Below are positions 51,112 through 60,169 of a stretch of DNA of 64,000 nt, one piece after another (positions within the stretch are counted from its first letter, which is position 1; each line of letters begins with the position of its first letter). The position numbers and the translations under genes were made by a program. Origin of the DNA: Pseudonocardia sulfidoxydans NBRC 16205 (GTDB taxonomy: Bacteria > Actinomycetota > Actinomycetes > Mycobacteriales > Pseudonocardiaceae); NCBI RefSeq assembly GCF_007989085.1, contig NZ_BJVJ01000019.1, positions 24,611 to 88,610 of the forward strand, read 5' to 3'. The notes under the pieces were generated by a model that had not been told where the DNA came from, did not search any database, and saw nothing but the letters and a program-made list of their open reading frames with translations.

Positions 51112-52161
51112 ATGCGAGTCCTGATCACCGGCGGCGCCGGTTTCATCGGCTCCCACGTCGCCGACCTGGTCGCGGCCGACGGCCACGACGTCGTCGTGCT
51201 CGACGCGTTGCTCCCCCAGGCCCACGGGGCCGGGGCGCCGGAGTGGACGGCCGGTCACGAGTTCGTGCGCGGGGACGTGCGCGACGCCGACGTGGTCCGG
51301 GGGCTGCTCGGTGGCGTCGACGTCGTCTGTCACCAGGCCGCGATGGTCGGGCACGGGGTCGACCCGTTCGACGCGCCGGACTACGCGGCGCACAACGACG
51401 TCGGCACCGCGGTGCTGCTGGCCGAGATGCACCGTGGCGGTGTCGGGCGGCTGGTGCTCGCGGGCTCGATGGTCGTCTACGGCGAGGGGCGCTACGACTG
51501 TGCGGAGCACGGGGTGGTGCGGCCGGGTCCGAGGGCGCGGGCCGACGTCGAGGCCGGGGTCTTCGAGCCACGCTGCCCGGTGTGCGCGCGTGAGCTGGTG
51601 CCCGGCCTGGTGCCGGAGGACGCGCCGCTCGACCCGCGCTCCACCTACGCGGCGACGAAGCTGGCGCAGGAGCACCTGGCGAGTGCCTGGGCGCGGCAGA
51701 CCGGCGGTTCGGTGTGGTCGCTGCGCTACCACAACGTCTACGGGGCGCGGATGCCGTTCGGCACCCCGTACGCGGGGGTCGCGTCGATCTTCCGGTCGGC
51801 CCTGGAGCGCGGCGAGGCACCCCGGGTCATGGAGGACGGGCGCCAGCGCCGCGACTTCGTGCACGTCAGCGACGTCGCGGCAGCCAACCTGGCCGCGCTG
51901 ACCACGCCCGTCGACGGGTTCGCCGCGGCGAACGTGTGCTCCGGGGAACCGCACACCGTCGGCGCCCTGGCGCGCGAGCTCGCCAGGGCGATGGACGGTC
52001 CGGAGCCCCAGGTCGTGGGCGGGGCCCGGCCCGGCGACGTCCGGCACGTCGTCGCGGACCCGGCGTTCGCACGCGAGCGGCTCGGGTTCCGGGCCCGGAC
52101 GTCGTTCGCCGAGGGCGTGGCAGCGTTCGCCACCGACCCGCTGCGGTCCCCGGTCGGGTGA
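51112..52161 (+). CDS. NAD-dependent nucleotide-sugar epimerase/dehydratase (extended SDR)
   Basis: 349 residues. MRVLITGGAGFIGSHVADL holds the NAD loop, catalytic Tyr/Lys are in STYAATKLAQEHLA near residue 182, LRYHNVYGARM follows, and the substrate end is RDFVHVSDVAAANLAAL. An insert CPVCARELVPGLVPED with a CxxC near residue 156 is unusual and resembles dTDP-rhamnose 4-epimerase-like relatives. It probably makes a sugar donor for the glycosyltransferases that follow. Confidence 0.83.
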   Translation: MRVLITGGAGFIGSHVADLVAADGHDVVVLDALLPQAHGAGAPEWTAGHEFVRGDVRDADVVRGLLGGVDVVCHQAAMVGHGVDPFDAPDYAAHNDVGTAVLLAEMHRGGVGRLVLAGSMVVYGEGRYDCAEHGVVRPGPRARADVEAGVFEPRCPVCARELVPGLVPEDAPLDPRSTYAATKLAQEHLASAWARQTGGSVWSLRYHNVYGARMPFGTPYAGVASIFRSALERGEAPRVMEDGRQRRDFVHVSDVAAANLAALTTPVDGFAAANVCSGEPHTVGALARELARAMDGPEPQVVGGARPGDVRHVVADPAFARERLGFRARTSFAEGVAAFATDPLRSPVG

Positions 52162-52234
52162 CGGAGGTGGACGTCATCGATCGGTAAGCACGCGTGAGCG
52201 ATCCGATCGGCCCCCGCGGATCGAAGATCGGTGT

Positions 52235-52882
52235 GTGCACCGTCCCGAGATCGTCCTGCCCTGCCTCGACGAGGCCGACGCGCTGCCGGGTGTCCTGGCC
52301 GGGCTGCCGCCGGGCTGGCCCGTACTCGTGGTGGACAACGGGTCGGTCGACGACACCGCCGCGGTCGCGCGGGCGCACGGTGCCCGGGTGGTCGCCGAGC
52401 CCCGCCGCGGATACGGCGCGGCCGTGCACACCGGGCTGGTGAACGCGACGTCGGAGCTGGTCGCGTTCCTCGACGGCGACGGCTCCCTCGACGCCGCCGC
52501 GCTGCCCGGGATGGCCGACGAGGTCGCGTCGGGGCGGGCGGACCTGGCCGTCGGGCGCCGCGTGCCCGATCCCGGGAGCTGGCCGTGGCACGCCCGGGCG
52601 GGCAACGCGCTGATCTCGGCGGAGCTGCGACGGCGCGGGGTCGCGGTGCACGACATCGCGCCGATCCGGGTCGCCCGGCGTGATGCGCTGCTGGGTCTCG
52701 AGATCGCCGACCGTGCGTTCGGCTACCCGCTGGAACTGCTGTTGCGGGCGGGATCGGCAGGCTGGCGCATCGACGAGCGTCCCGTGCGCTACTCGCGACG
52801 CGGCGGCGGCCGGTCGAAGGTCTCCGGGTCGGTCGCCGGGACGGCCCGGGCCGTCCGTGACATGGCGGGGCTGCTGCGGTGA
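52235..52882 (+). CDS. glycosyltransferase family 2 (dolichyl-phosphate-mannose-synthase-like, soluble)
   Basis: 215 residues. VLPCLDEADALPGVLAGLP, VVDNGSVDDTAAVARAHGA, EPRRGYGAAVHTGL and AFLDGDGSLD (DxD) are the GT2 core. There is no C-terminal membrane part. It pairs with the next gene as rSAM/selenodomain-associated transferases 2 and 1 often do. Several GTGs occur at 52231-52235; the last is used. Stop overlaps the next GTG. Confidence 0.78.
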   Translation: MHRPEIVLPCLDEADALPGVLAGLPPGWPVLVVDNGSVDDTAAVARAHGARVVAEPRRGYGAAVHTGLVNATSELVAFLDGDGSLDAAALPGMADEVASGRADLAVGRRVPDPGSWPWHARAGNALISAELRRRGVAVHDIAPIRVARRDALLGLEIADRAFGYPLELLLRAGSAGWRIDERPVRYSRRGGGRSKVSGSVAGTARAVRDMAGLLR

Positions 52883-53562
52883 GGGCGATGCTGATCGTCC
52901 TGGCCAAGGCGCCGGTGCCGGGGCGGGCCAAGACGCGGCTGTGTCCACCGGCGACACCCGCGCAGGCCGCGGCCGTCGCCGCGGGCGCGCTGCTCGACAC
53001 CCTCGACGCCACCACGGCGGTCCCCCGCACGCGGACGGTCGTCGCGTTCACCGGGGACCTCGCGGCGGCCGCCCGCGCCCGGGAGGTCGGTGCCGCGGTG
53101 GGTCGCGCCGACCGGATCGCGCAGCGCGGGAACGGTCTCGGCTCCCGGATCGCCGCGGCCCACCACGACGCCGCCGCCCGCCACCCCGGCCTCGCCACGC
53201 TGCAGATCGGAATGGACACCCCGCAGGTCGATCCCCCGTTGCTGGCCCACTGCCTGGACCGGCTCGGCGGGCACGACACCGACGCCGTCCTCGGCCTCGC
53301 CCACGACGGCGGCTGGTGGGCTCTCGGGCTGCGCGACCCGGCCGACGCGGCCCTGGTCACCGACGTGCCCACCTCGCGGTCCGACACCGGCGCGCGGACG
53401 CTGTCCGCGTTGCTCGGCAGCGGACTGCGCGTCACGCTGCTTCCCGAGCTCACCGACGTCGACACCGTCGAGGACGCCCGGGCGGTCGCGGCGCTCGTGC
53501 CGGGCTCACGGTTCGCCGCGGCCGTCGACGCGATCGGCACGCCGCCGGGGTCGACCGCGTGA
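52879..53562 (+). CDS. TIGR04282-type glycosyltransferase (DUF2064, GT-A fold)
   Basis: 227 residues. LIVLAKAPVPGRAKTRLCPP at the N-terminus is the family signature, with GNGLGSRIAAAHHDAAA, QIGMDTPQVDPPLLAHCLD (metal Asp) and LGLAHDGGWWALGLRDP. These proteins are nucleotidyl/glycosyl transferase-like with few tested activities. It is coupled at both ends (GTGA overlaps) to the GT2 and methyltransferase genes. Confidence 0.8.
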   Translation: MRAMLIVLAKAPVPGRAKTRLCPPATPAQAAAVAAGALLDTLDATTAVPRTRTVVAFTGDLAAAARAREVGAAVGRADRIAQRGNGLGSRIAAAHHDAAARHPGLATLQIGMDTPQVDPPLLAHCLDRLGGHDTDAVLGLAHDGGWWALGLRDPADAALVTDVPTSRSDTGARTLSALLGSGLRVTLLPELTDVDTVEDARAVAALVPGSRFAAAVDAIGTPPGSTA

Positions 53563-54188
53563 GCACGGCTGTCCACGAGCCGTTCGACGCGCTGCTCGCC
53601 GGGCGCGGCGGCCACCTGCACCGCGACGACGGCGTCGTCGTCGCGATGGACACGAACCGTTGGCGGGCAACGGCCGGCGCGGCGGACGGGTGGGTGCTGG
53701 ACCGCTGCCGCGGTCCGGTCGTCGATCTGGGGTGCGGTCCGGGCAGGCTGGTGGCCGCGCTCACCGGCCGCGGGGTCCCCGCGCTGGGGGTCGACCACTC
53801 CCCCGTGGCCCACGTCCTGTGCCGGCGGCGGGGGGCGCCGATGGTGCGTCGCGACGTCTTCGACCCGTTGCCGGGCGAGGCCGCGTGGTCTCACGTGCTG
53901 CTCGTCGACGGGAACATCGGCGTCGGCGGCGACCCGGTGCGGCTGCTGGCGCGGGCGGCGGCGTTGCTCGCGCCGGGCGGGACGGTGCTCGTCGAGACGG
54001 GGCCGCACCCGGGCGAGTGGTGGTGCGGGACCGCGCGGCCCTGCGCCGACGGCGCGCTCGGCGACCCGGTGCCGTGGGCGTGCGTCGGTGCCGACGCGCT
54101 GCGCACGGTCGCGCCGTGGGCCGGCCTGCGGGTCGCGGACGTCGCGGTGGCCGCCGGGAGGTGCTTCGCGGAGCTGGTCGCGGCGTGA
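53559..54188 (+). CDS. class I SAM-dependent methyltransferase
   Basis: 209 residues. VVDLGCGPGRLVAALTGRGVPALGVDHS is SAM motif I plus the acidic residue after strand 2; AAALLAPGGTVLVETG is motif III/IV. There is no membrane segment. It is the last gene of the epimerase/transferase set, so the target is probably a sugar or lipid intermediate. It ends five bases before the convergent histidine kinase stop. Confidence 0.8.
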   Translation: MSTAVHEPFDALLAGRGGHLHRDDGVVVAMDTNRWRATAGAADGWVLDRCRGPVVDLGCGPGRLVAALTGRGVPALGVDHSPVAHVLCRRRGAPMVRRDVFDPLPGEAAWSHVLLVDGNIGVGGDPVRLLARAAALLAPGGTVLVETGPHPGEWWCGTARPCADGALGDPVPWACVGADALRTVAPWAGLRVADVAVAAGRCFAELVAA

Positions 54189-54193
54189 GCGGG

Positions 54194-55231
54194 TCAGGCG
54201 CGCGACGCGGACGCCCGCGGGAGCGCCAGCTCGAACACGCAGCCCGGTTCCCGGTTGCGGACGCCGATCGTGCCGCCGTGGGCCTCGGCGAACGCGCGCG
54301 CGATGGCGAGCCCGAGACCGGCGCCGGGGCCCTCCCCGGGGGTGCGGGCGGCGCCGCCGCCGCGGAACCCGACGGTGAACACCCGCGGCAGGTCCTCCTC
54401 GGCGATCCCGCCGCAGCCGTCCTGCACCCGCAGCCACGCGTGGTCGTCGCGCTGCCCGGCGGTGAGCTCGATGCGCCCGCCGGGCGGGGTGTGCCGCACG
54501 GCGTTGGCGAGCAGGTTGCGCACGGTCCGGGTGAGCTCGGAGTCGCTGCCGCGCACCACCGGCCACCGATCGGGGTCGTCCGCGACGATCTCGACGCCCG
54601 CGGCCGCGGCCACCGGGCCCTCCGCGGCGACGGCGTCGGACACGACCTCGCCCAGTGCCAGGGGGACGAGCGAGAGCTGCAGGGACGCCGACGTGGCCCG
54701 CGACAGCTGGAACAGGTCCTCGACCATGCCCGCCATCCGGTCGGACTCGCGGCGGATGCGCGCCAGGTAGTCGGCGACGTCGACCGGGTCGCTGACGATG
54801 CCGTCGGCGATCGCGTCGGTCATCCCCCGGATCCCCGCCAGCGGGGAGCGCAGGTCGTGGCTCATCCATGCGACCAGCTCGCGGCGGGCGGCCTCGGCGT
54901 GCCGTTCGGCCGCATGCTCGGCGGCGTCGGCCTCGCGCTGCCACAGCGCCTCCCGGGCGAAGCGGCGGCCCAGCCACCACGCCACCGGGACGGTGACGAC
55001 GCCGACGACGGCGCACACCGCGATCGTCCCGAGCAGCTGCGGGGTGTACATCAGCCCGCTGACCCCGATGACCCCGCCGAGGGCCGCGGCCAGCGGCACG
55101 AGGCCGAGGGTGACCATCGCTGCGGCGATCGACCTGCGCCGCATGACGTGCAACAGCACCCCGCCCACCGCGGCGACCGGGAGCGCGAACAGCAGCGCGA
55201 GCGGGACGGCGTGCGCGAGGTCGGCGAGCAT
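54194..55231 (-). CDS. membrane sensor histidine kinase (HisKA)
   Basis: 345 residues. Four hydrophobic helices fill residues 5-100 with almost no external domain; the HisKA motif is [21 protein letters not shown] (phospho-His), the N box [21 protein letters not shown]1 VQDGCGGI and G2 [18 protein letters not shown]. Lacking a sensor domain, it may sense a membrane state or partner protein. ATG 55231 or GTG 55234 are both possible, directly after the response-regulator stop. Confidence 0.87.
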   Translation of the reverse strand: MLADLAHAVPLALLFALPVAAVGGVLLHVMRRRSIAAAMVTLGLVPLAAALGGVIGVSGLMYTPQLLGTIAVCAVVGVVTVPVAWWLGRRFAREALWQREADAAEHAAERHAEAARRELVAWMSHDLRSPLAGIRGMTDAIADGIVSDPVDVADYLARIRRESDRMAGMVEDLFQLSRATSASLQLSLVPLALGEVVSDAVAAEGPVAAAAGVEIVADDPDRWPVVRGSDSELTRTVRNLLANAVRHTPPGGRIELTAGQRDDHAWLRVQDGCGGIAEEDLPRVFTVGFRGGGAARTPGEGPGAGLGLAIARAFAEAHGGTIGVRNREPGCVFELALPRASASRA

Positions 55232-55234
55232 CAC

Positions 55235-55918
55235 TCACCCCTGCAGGTCGTAGCGGTAGCCGGTGCCCCAGATGGTCGCGATCCGGCGGGGCGCCGTCGG
55301 GTCCTGCTCGACCTTCTCCCGCAGCCGCCGCACGTGGACGGTGACGGTCGAGCGGTCGCCGAACTCCCAGCCCCACACCCGCGCGAGCAGCTCCTCACGG
55401 GTGAACGCCTGCCCAGGGTGGGTCAGCAGGAAGGCGAGGAGGTCGAACTCCCGGGTCGTCAAGGCCAGCGGGCCGCCGTCGAGCGTGGCAGTCCGGGCGG
55501 CCGGGTCGACGCGCAGGGTGCCGTCGACGAGCACCGCCGACGCGGGCTGCGCGGCCGTGCGCCGCAGGATCGACGCGACCCGCAGGACCAGCTCACGCGG
55601 GCTGAACGGCTTCGTGACGTAGTCGTCGGCGCCCAGCTCCAGGCCCAGCAGCCGGTCGTCCTCCTCGCCGAGCGCGGTGAGCATGACGATCGGGGGCAGC
55701 TCGCCGTCGGCGCGCAGGGCGCGGCACACCTCGAGCCCACCCAGGCCGGGCAGCATCAGGTCGAGCACGACGACGTCGGGCGGGGTCGCCCGGGCCGACC
55801 GCAGCGCCGCGACCCCGTCGGCCACCAGCGCGACATCGTGACCGGCCGCGCCCAGGTAGCGGCCGACGACGTCGCGGACGGTCTCGTCGTCGTCGACCAC
55901 CAGGACGTGTGCGCACAC
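55235..55918 (-). CDS. OmpR/PhoB-family response regulator
   Basis: 227 residues. VLVVDDDETVRDVVGRYL, phospho-Asp in VVVLDLMLPGLGG, Lys in DDYVTKPFSPRELVLRV, and a winged helix LTTREFDLLAFLLTHPGQAFTREELLARVWG to TVTVHVRRLREKVE. GTG 55918 is chosen since TAGCGT lies seven bases before it (leaderless); an in-frame GTG at 55927 is possible. It pairs with the kinase downstream and is divergent from the cytochrome b/molybdopterin gene. Confidence 0.88.
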   Translation of the reverse strand: MCAHVLVVDDDETVRDVVGRYLGAAGHDVALVADGVAALRSARATPPDVVVLDLMLPGLGGLEVCRALRADGELPPIVMLTALGEEDDRLLGLELGADDYVTKPFSPRELVLRVASILRRTAAQPASAVLVDGTLRVDPAARTATLDGGPLALTTREFDLLAFLLTHPGQAFTREELLARVWGWEFGDRSTVTVHVRRLREKVEQDPTAPRRIATIWGTGYRYDLQG

Positions 55919-55925
55919 GCACGTC

Positions 55926-55931
55926 ACGCTA
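55926..55931 (-). promoter_or_regulatory. -10 element, probable leaderless response-regulator transcript
   Basis: TAGCGT on the minus strand ends seven bases before GTG 55918. No Shine-Dalgarno. Confidence 0.5.
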
Positions 55932-56025
55932 GACCGCCGCGGACCCGTCGAGCGGGTTCGTCACCGGTCGGTAAGGCGGGCTGACGAGGTGGTGACGGAA
56001 CGGCTCGGGCGGGCCCGCGCGGCCC

Positions 56026-56031
56026 TAGCGT
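56026..56031 (+). promoter_or_regulatory. -10 element, probable leaderless transcript of the cytochrome b/molybdopterin gene
   Basis: TAGCGT ends eight bases before the ATG at 56040; no Shine-Dalgarno. The 95-bp gap to the divergent response regulator would hold both promoters. Confidence 0.5.
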
Positions 56032-56039
56032 CGGTCGCC

Positions 56040-57236
56040 ATGCGGATACGTTGGCGCAGCCCGATCCGGGGCCCGTGGTTGACCTCGGTGTTCGGCCTGG
56101 TGCTGCTGTGTGCCCTGCCCGTGGTCATCGTGACCGGGCTCCTCGACTGGGTCGCCTACGGTCCCGGCGCCATCCCCGCCGACGTCGGGGCTCTGCACCT
56201 GCCGCGCCTCGACTGGCCGACGCGGCCCGCGTGGCTGTTCCGGCTCACCCAGGGTCTGCACGTCGGCCTCGGGATCGTGCTGGTCCCGGTCGTGCTGGCC
56301 AAGCTGTGGTCGGTCATCCCGAAGCTGTTCGCCCGGCCCGACCGCAACCTGCTGAAGCTGGCCGAGCGCGCCACGCTCGTGCTGCTCGTCGGCGGCATCC
56401 TGTTCGAGATCGTCACCGGGCTGCTGAACATCCAGTACGACTACGTGTTCGGGTTCAGCTTCTACGCCGCGCACTACGCGGGGGCGTGGGTGTTCATCGC
56501 CGGGTTCGTGCTGCACGTCGCGCTCAAGCTGCCGACGATGGTGCGCAGCCTGCGGTCGCGGTCGTTGCGGACCGAGCTGCGCACGCCGCCGGCGCGGACC
56601 CGGCCGGAGCCGCCCGACGAGGGCGGCCTCGTCGCTCCCGAGCCCGACCCGCCGACGACGAGCCGGCGCGGCGCGCTCGCGCTCGTCGGCGGGGGCGCGG
56701 TGCTGCTCGCCGGGCTCACCGTCGGCCAGACCCTCGACGGCCCGTTGCGCGCCACCGCCCTGCTGCTCCCCCGCGGACGGACCGCCCCCGGCGACTTCCC
56801 CGTCAACCGCACGTTCGTCGCCTCCGGCATCTCCCCGGACGCCGTGGGTACGGGCTGGCGTCTCGACCTCGGCGCCGTCCGGCTGACCCGCGACGAGCTG
56901 GCCGCGCTGCCCCAGCACACCGCCGACCTGCCGATCGCCTGCGTCGAGGGCTGGTCGACGCAGCAGACGTGGTCCGGGGTGCGGCTGCGCGACCTCGCCG
57001 CGCTCGCCGGCGTCGCGGACCCCACGGGCGCGACCGTGCGCTCGGTCGAGGAGGGGCCGTTCGCCCGCGCCGCGCTCACGGCCGGGCAGGTCCTCGACCC
57101 CGACTCGCTGCTCGCGTTGCGCGTCAACGGATCCGACCTCACCCGCGACCACGGCTACCCGGCGCGGGTGATCGTCCCGGCGCTGCCCGGGGTGCACTGC
57201 ACGAAGTGGGTCGCCGCGATCGGGTTCTCCCGATGA
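56040..57236 (+). CDS. cytochrome b-like membrane domain fused to a sulfite-oxidase-fold molybdopterin domain
   Basis: 398 residues. Residues 1-185 hold four helices with His residues in LTQGLHVGLGIVLVPVVL and YAAHYAGAWVFIAGFVLHVALKL, as in cytochrome b561-type proteins. After a Pro-rich linker and another helix (GALALVGGGAVLLAGLTVG), the C-terminal 150 residues are a sulfite-oxidase-type domain: HTADLPIACVEGWSTQQTWSGVRLRDL with the Cys ligand for molybdenum and LPGVHCTKWV. It is probably an extracytoplasmic oxidoreductase with its own membrane electron path. The fused YedY/YedZ-like arrangement is uncommon. Confidence 0.8.
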   Translation: MRIRWRSPIRGPWLTSVFGLVLLCALPVVIVTGLLDWVAYGPGAIPADVGALHLPRLDWPTRPAWLFRLTQGLHVGLGIVLVPVVLAKLWSVIPKLFARPDRNLLKLAERATLVLLVGGILFEIVTGLLNIQYDYVFGFSFYAAHYAGAWVFIAGFVLHVALKLPTMVRSLRSRSLRTELRTPPARTRPEPPDEGGLVAPEPDPPTTSRRGALALVGGGAVLLAGLTVGQTLDGPLRATALLLPRGRTAPGDFPVNRTFVASGISPDAVGTGWRLDLGAVRLTRDELAALPQHTADLPIACVEGWSTQQTWSGVRLRDLAALAGVADPTGATVRSVEEGPFARAALTAGQVLDPDSLLALRVNGSDLTRDHGYPARVIVPALPGVHCTKWVAAIGFSR

Positions 57237-57667
57237 ACCGGGTCAGGATGGTCGGCGTCCTCGCCTGCGTCGCGCTCGCCGGGTACGCCGCGACGATCAT
57301 CGTCCGGGACCCGACGCTGCACCCGTCGATCGTCGGCATGCTGATCTGGTTCGCCGGTGCGCTGCTGCTGCACGACCTCGTGCTGTTCCCGCTCTACACG
57401 GCGGCCGACCGGGTGATCGGGCTGCTGCCCGCGACCCGGGTGCCGCTGGTCAACCACGTCCGGGTCCCCCTGCTAGGCGCGGCGCTGACGTTGCTGGTGT
57501 ACCTGCCGGGGATCGTCCGGCAGGGCGAACCCGTCGTCCTCGGCGCGTCGGGCCTGGACCAGGGCCCGTACCTCGTGCGCTGGCTGTGGCTGGTGCTGGC
57601 GATGACCGGGGTGTCGGCGCTGGTCTGGGTCGTGCGGGTCACCAGACGGTCAGCAGCAGATGGTTGA
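57233..57667 (+). CDS. four-helix membrane protein coupled to the molybdopterin fusion
   Basis: 144 residues with helices at MVGVLACVALAGYAATIIV, IVGMLIWFAGALLLHDLVLFPLY, VRVPLLGAALTLLVYLPGIV and WLWLVLAMTGVSALVWVV. The ATG overlaps the upstream stop (ATGA). No family is recognised; it may be an accessory of the fusion protein. Its last 29 bases overlap the convergent gene. Confidence 0.7.
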   Translation: MNRVRMVGVLACVALAGYAATIIVRDPTLHPSIVGMLIWFAGALLLHDLVLFPLYTAADRVIGLLPATRVPLVNHVRVPLLGAALTLLVYLPGIVRQGEPVVLGASGLDQGPYLVRWLWLVLAMTGVSALVWVVRVTRRSAADG

Positions 57668-58964
57668 CGGCCAGCGCCACCACCGCCTGCGCGAGCAGCC
57701 ACGCGCGGGGCCGCGGCAACGCCCCGCACGCGAGGGTCGCCCACACCGCGAACGGCAGCCAGATGCGCTCCACCTCGGCCTTCGACATGCCGGACAGGTC
57801 GGCGAGCAGGATCGCGGCGACGGCGGCCCCGACGAGCAGCCCCGCCGCGCGTGGCAGGGCGCGGACCCGCGACAGCGCGGCGACGGTCGCCGGGCCCAGC
57901 GCGAACGCGACCGCCGCCAGGTTCGCCCACACGAAGAAGCCGTACGGCCGGGTCGCGGCGATGCTCGCGGCGTAGATGACCTTCACGTCCGCGTAGCCGG
58001 TGCCCCACCAGAACCCGGCCGCGGTGAACCCGGCGACCACGACGGCGACCCCGGCCAGTGCGGGGACGAGGAGCCGCCACCGCCGCGTCGCGACGAGCAC
58101 CGCGAGCGGGAACAACGCACCCAGCACCAGGCCGTACGACAGGTACAGCGCGTAGCCCAGGACCGCACCGGCCCCGACGGCGACGACCGTGCTCTTCCGG
58201 GCCGCCGCGATCGCGAGCAACGCGACGCCCCACGCCAGCCACCCGGCGAACAGCCCGTCGGCCGACACCCCGACCCACACCGCGCCGGGGAACAGCACCG
58301 AGAAGGGCAGCACCCGTCGCGCCAGGTCCTCGTGGCCCAGCGCCCGCAGGGTCACCGCCACCGCGACGGCCGCCGACGACCCCACCGCCATCACGACGAC
58401 ACCCGCCGCGCCGCCGGACCCGAGCCCGATCCGGTCGAGCACCGTGAACACCAGGAACGCGCCGGGCGGGTGCCCGCCGACGTGCGTCGTCCAGAACCAC
58501 GTCTGCGCCGGGTCGACCGCCGTGGTCAGGATGTGGTCGGCGAACACCCGCAGCATCGGGCCGACACCGCCGAGCTCCGCGACCCGCGGCACGTCGTGCA
58601 GGTACTCCTCGCCGCTGGTCAGCCGCTCCACCACGCCCCGCTGCCAGCCGTCGACCAGCGCCAGCGAGACCGTCCACGCGAACGCCGCCGCGAACCCCGC
58701 CCGCAGCAGCGGCCCCCAGCGCAGCCGCGCCGCCAGGCCCGGACCCCACGCGACCGTCGCGACCGCCACGACGACCGCAGCCGGCGTCCCCGGCCCGACA
58801 TGGGGCAGCCATTCCGCGAGCAGCGGCGGCCAGCCCAGGAAGATGTCGACGCCCGCGGCCAGCAGCCGGCGCCCCACCACCGCCGCCACGACGACGAGCA
58901 CTACGACGGCGCCGACGACCACTGCGTCCGTACGGACGCCGGTCCGCTCGCGAATGGCGCGCAC
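57639..58964 (-). CDS. polytopic membrane protein, probable GT-C mannosyltransferase-like
   Basis: 441 residues with about eleven helices. Loop 1 has SGEEYLHDVPRVAELG, and WFWTTHVGGHPPGAFLVFTVLDRIG near residue 155 resembles the GHPPG-type loops of GT-C/ArnT-like polytopic transferases; FFVWANLAAVAFALGP and GMSKAEVERIWLPF follow. The substrate would be a lipid-linked sugar. The call is tentative. The GTG start is directly preceded by a leaderless-type -10. Confidence 0.65.
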   Translation of the reverse strand: MRAIRERTGVRTDAVVVGAVVVLVVVAAVVGRRLLAAGVDIFLGWPPLLAEWLPHVGPGTPAAVVVAVATVAWGPGLAARLRWGPLLRAGFAAAFAWTVSLALVDGWQRGVVERLTSGEEYLHDVPRVAELGGVGPMLRVFADHILTTAVDPAQTWFWTTHVGGHPPGAFLVFTVLDRIGLGSGGAAGVVVMAVGSSAAVAVAVTLRALGHEDLARRVLPFSVLFPGAVWVGVSADGLFAGWLAWGVALLAIAAARKSTVVAVGAGAVLGYALYLSYGLVLGALFPLAVLVATRRWRLLVPALAGVAVVVAGFTAAGFWWGTGYADVKVIYAASIAATRPYGFFVWANLAAVAFALGPATVAALSRVRALPRAAGLLVGAAVAAILLADLSGMSKAEVERIWLPFAVWATLACGALPRPRAWLLAQAVVALAVNHLLLTVW

Positions 58965-58970
58965 CGGGTC

Positions 58971-58976
58971 ACGCTA
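58971..58976 (-). promoter_or_regulatory. -10 element, probable leaderless transcript
   Basis: TAGCGT on the minus strand ends six bases before GTG 58964. Confidence 0.5.
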
Positions 58977-59035
58977 TCGGCCGACCGCGGCGCCGAACCC
59001 TTACGAGGTCGGGACGTCGCTCGTGTCGACCGGTG

Positions 59036-60169
59036 TCAGGGACGGGACAGGATCGTGACGACGCAGGCGTTGCCGTCCATGCCTGCGGCGCCCCCGCCCA
59101 TCGTCTCGACCATGCCGACGCGGTGGCGCGCCACCTGACGAGCCCCGGCGCGCCCGCGCAGCTGCCAGGCGATCTCGGCGATCTGCGCGGTCCCGGTGCC
59201 GCCCAACGGATGTCCCCGCGACAGGAGGCCGCCGCTGGGGTTGACGGGCTGGACGCCGTCACGAGCGGTGTGCCCGGAGGGGGCCAGCTCCGCGCCCTTG
59301 CCGCGGGGCGCGACGCCGAGCGCCTCCAGGGTGACGATCTCGCCGATCGTGAAGGCGTCGTGGACCTCCATGACGTCGATCTCCGACGGGGTCCGCTCGG
59401 CCTGGGCGTAGGCCTGCTCGGCGGCGCGGGCGACGCTCGCATAGCCCCAGACGTCGTCGCTGCGGTGGTCCCACAGCGCGCCGGACACCATCGCCGACGC
59501 CTCGATCCGCAGGTCCCCTTCCCGGCCGCGCTCCCCGCCGACGATCACCGCGCCCGCGCCGTCGCTGGTGGGACAGCACTGCAGGAACGTCAGCGGCTCG
59601 GCGATCATGCGCGACGACAACACCTCCTCGATCGTCGGCGCCGCCTTGCGCAGCTGGGCGCGTGGGTTGTCGAGACCGTTGCGCTTGTTCTTCACCGCGA
59701 CGGCCGCGAGCTGCTCGGGCGTCACCCCGAACTCCTGGACGTAGCGCTGCGCACCCAGGGCGTAGAGCCCCGGCAGGGGCAGCGACGACGCGCCCTCGGG
59801 GTCGGTGGCCTCGGGGACGATGGCGCCGGAGAACAGCGTCGACATCTGGTCGACGCCGAGGACGAGCACGCAGCCGAACCTGCCGGAACGCACCGCCTCG
59901 ACGGCCTCGTGGTACGCGCTCGTCCCACTGGCGCAGGCATTCTCGACCGTCCACATCGGAACACCGGGCAGGCCGATGCCGCGCTGCACCCGCGTCGCGA
60001 CGCCGGGCGGGCCGAACACGGAGCCGACGATGATCGCGTCGATGTCCGCCGGGGTGATCCCGGCGTCGGCGACGGCCTCGGCAATCGCGGTCCAGCACAG
60101 CTGTTCGACACGCTTCTCGGGCTGCAGGCCGTAGTCGCTGGTGCCGACGCCCCAGAGCATGGGGTTCAC
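59036..60169 (-). CDS. SCP-x-type thiolase
   Basis: 377 residues. The nucleophile Cys is in WTVENACASGTSAYHEA near residue 79; VHDAFTIGE and SRGHPLGGTGTAQIAEI supply the His and second Cys/His region of the non-decarboxylating SCP-x thiolase group. It lacks the usual thiolase C-terminal CxG in standard form. Such proteins often need a DUF35 partner, encoded here just upstream with a GTGA overlap. It is the last gene of the carboxylase operon. The substrate is unknown. Confidence 0.82.
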   Translation of the reverse strand: MNPMLWGVGTSDYGLQPEKRVEQLCWTAIAEAVADAGITPADIDAIIVGSVFGPPGVATRVQRGIGLPGVPMWTVENACASGTSAYHEAVEAVRSGRFGCVLVLGVDQMSTLFSGAIVPEATDPEGASSLPLPGLYALGAQRYVQEFGVTPEQLAAVAVKNKRNGLDNPRAQLRKAAPTIEEVLSSRMIAEPLTFLQCCPTSDGAGAVIVGGERGREGDLRIEASAMVSGALWDHRSDDVWGYASVARAAEQAYAQAERTPSEIDVMEVHDAFTIGEIVTLEALGVAPRGKGAELAPSGHTARDGVQPVNPSGGLLSRGHPLGGTGTAQIAEIAWQLRGRAGARQVARHRVGMVETMGGGAAGMDGNACVVTILSRP

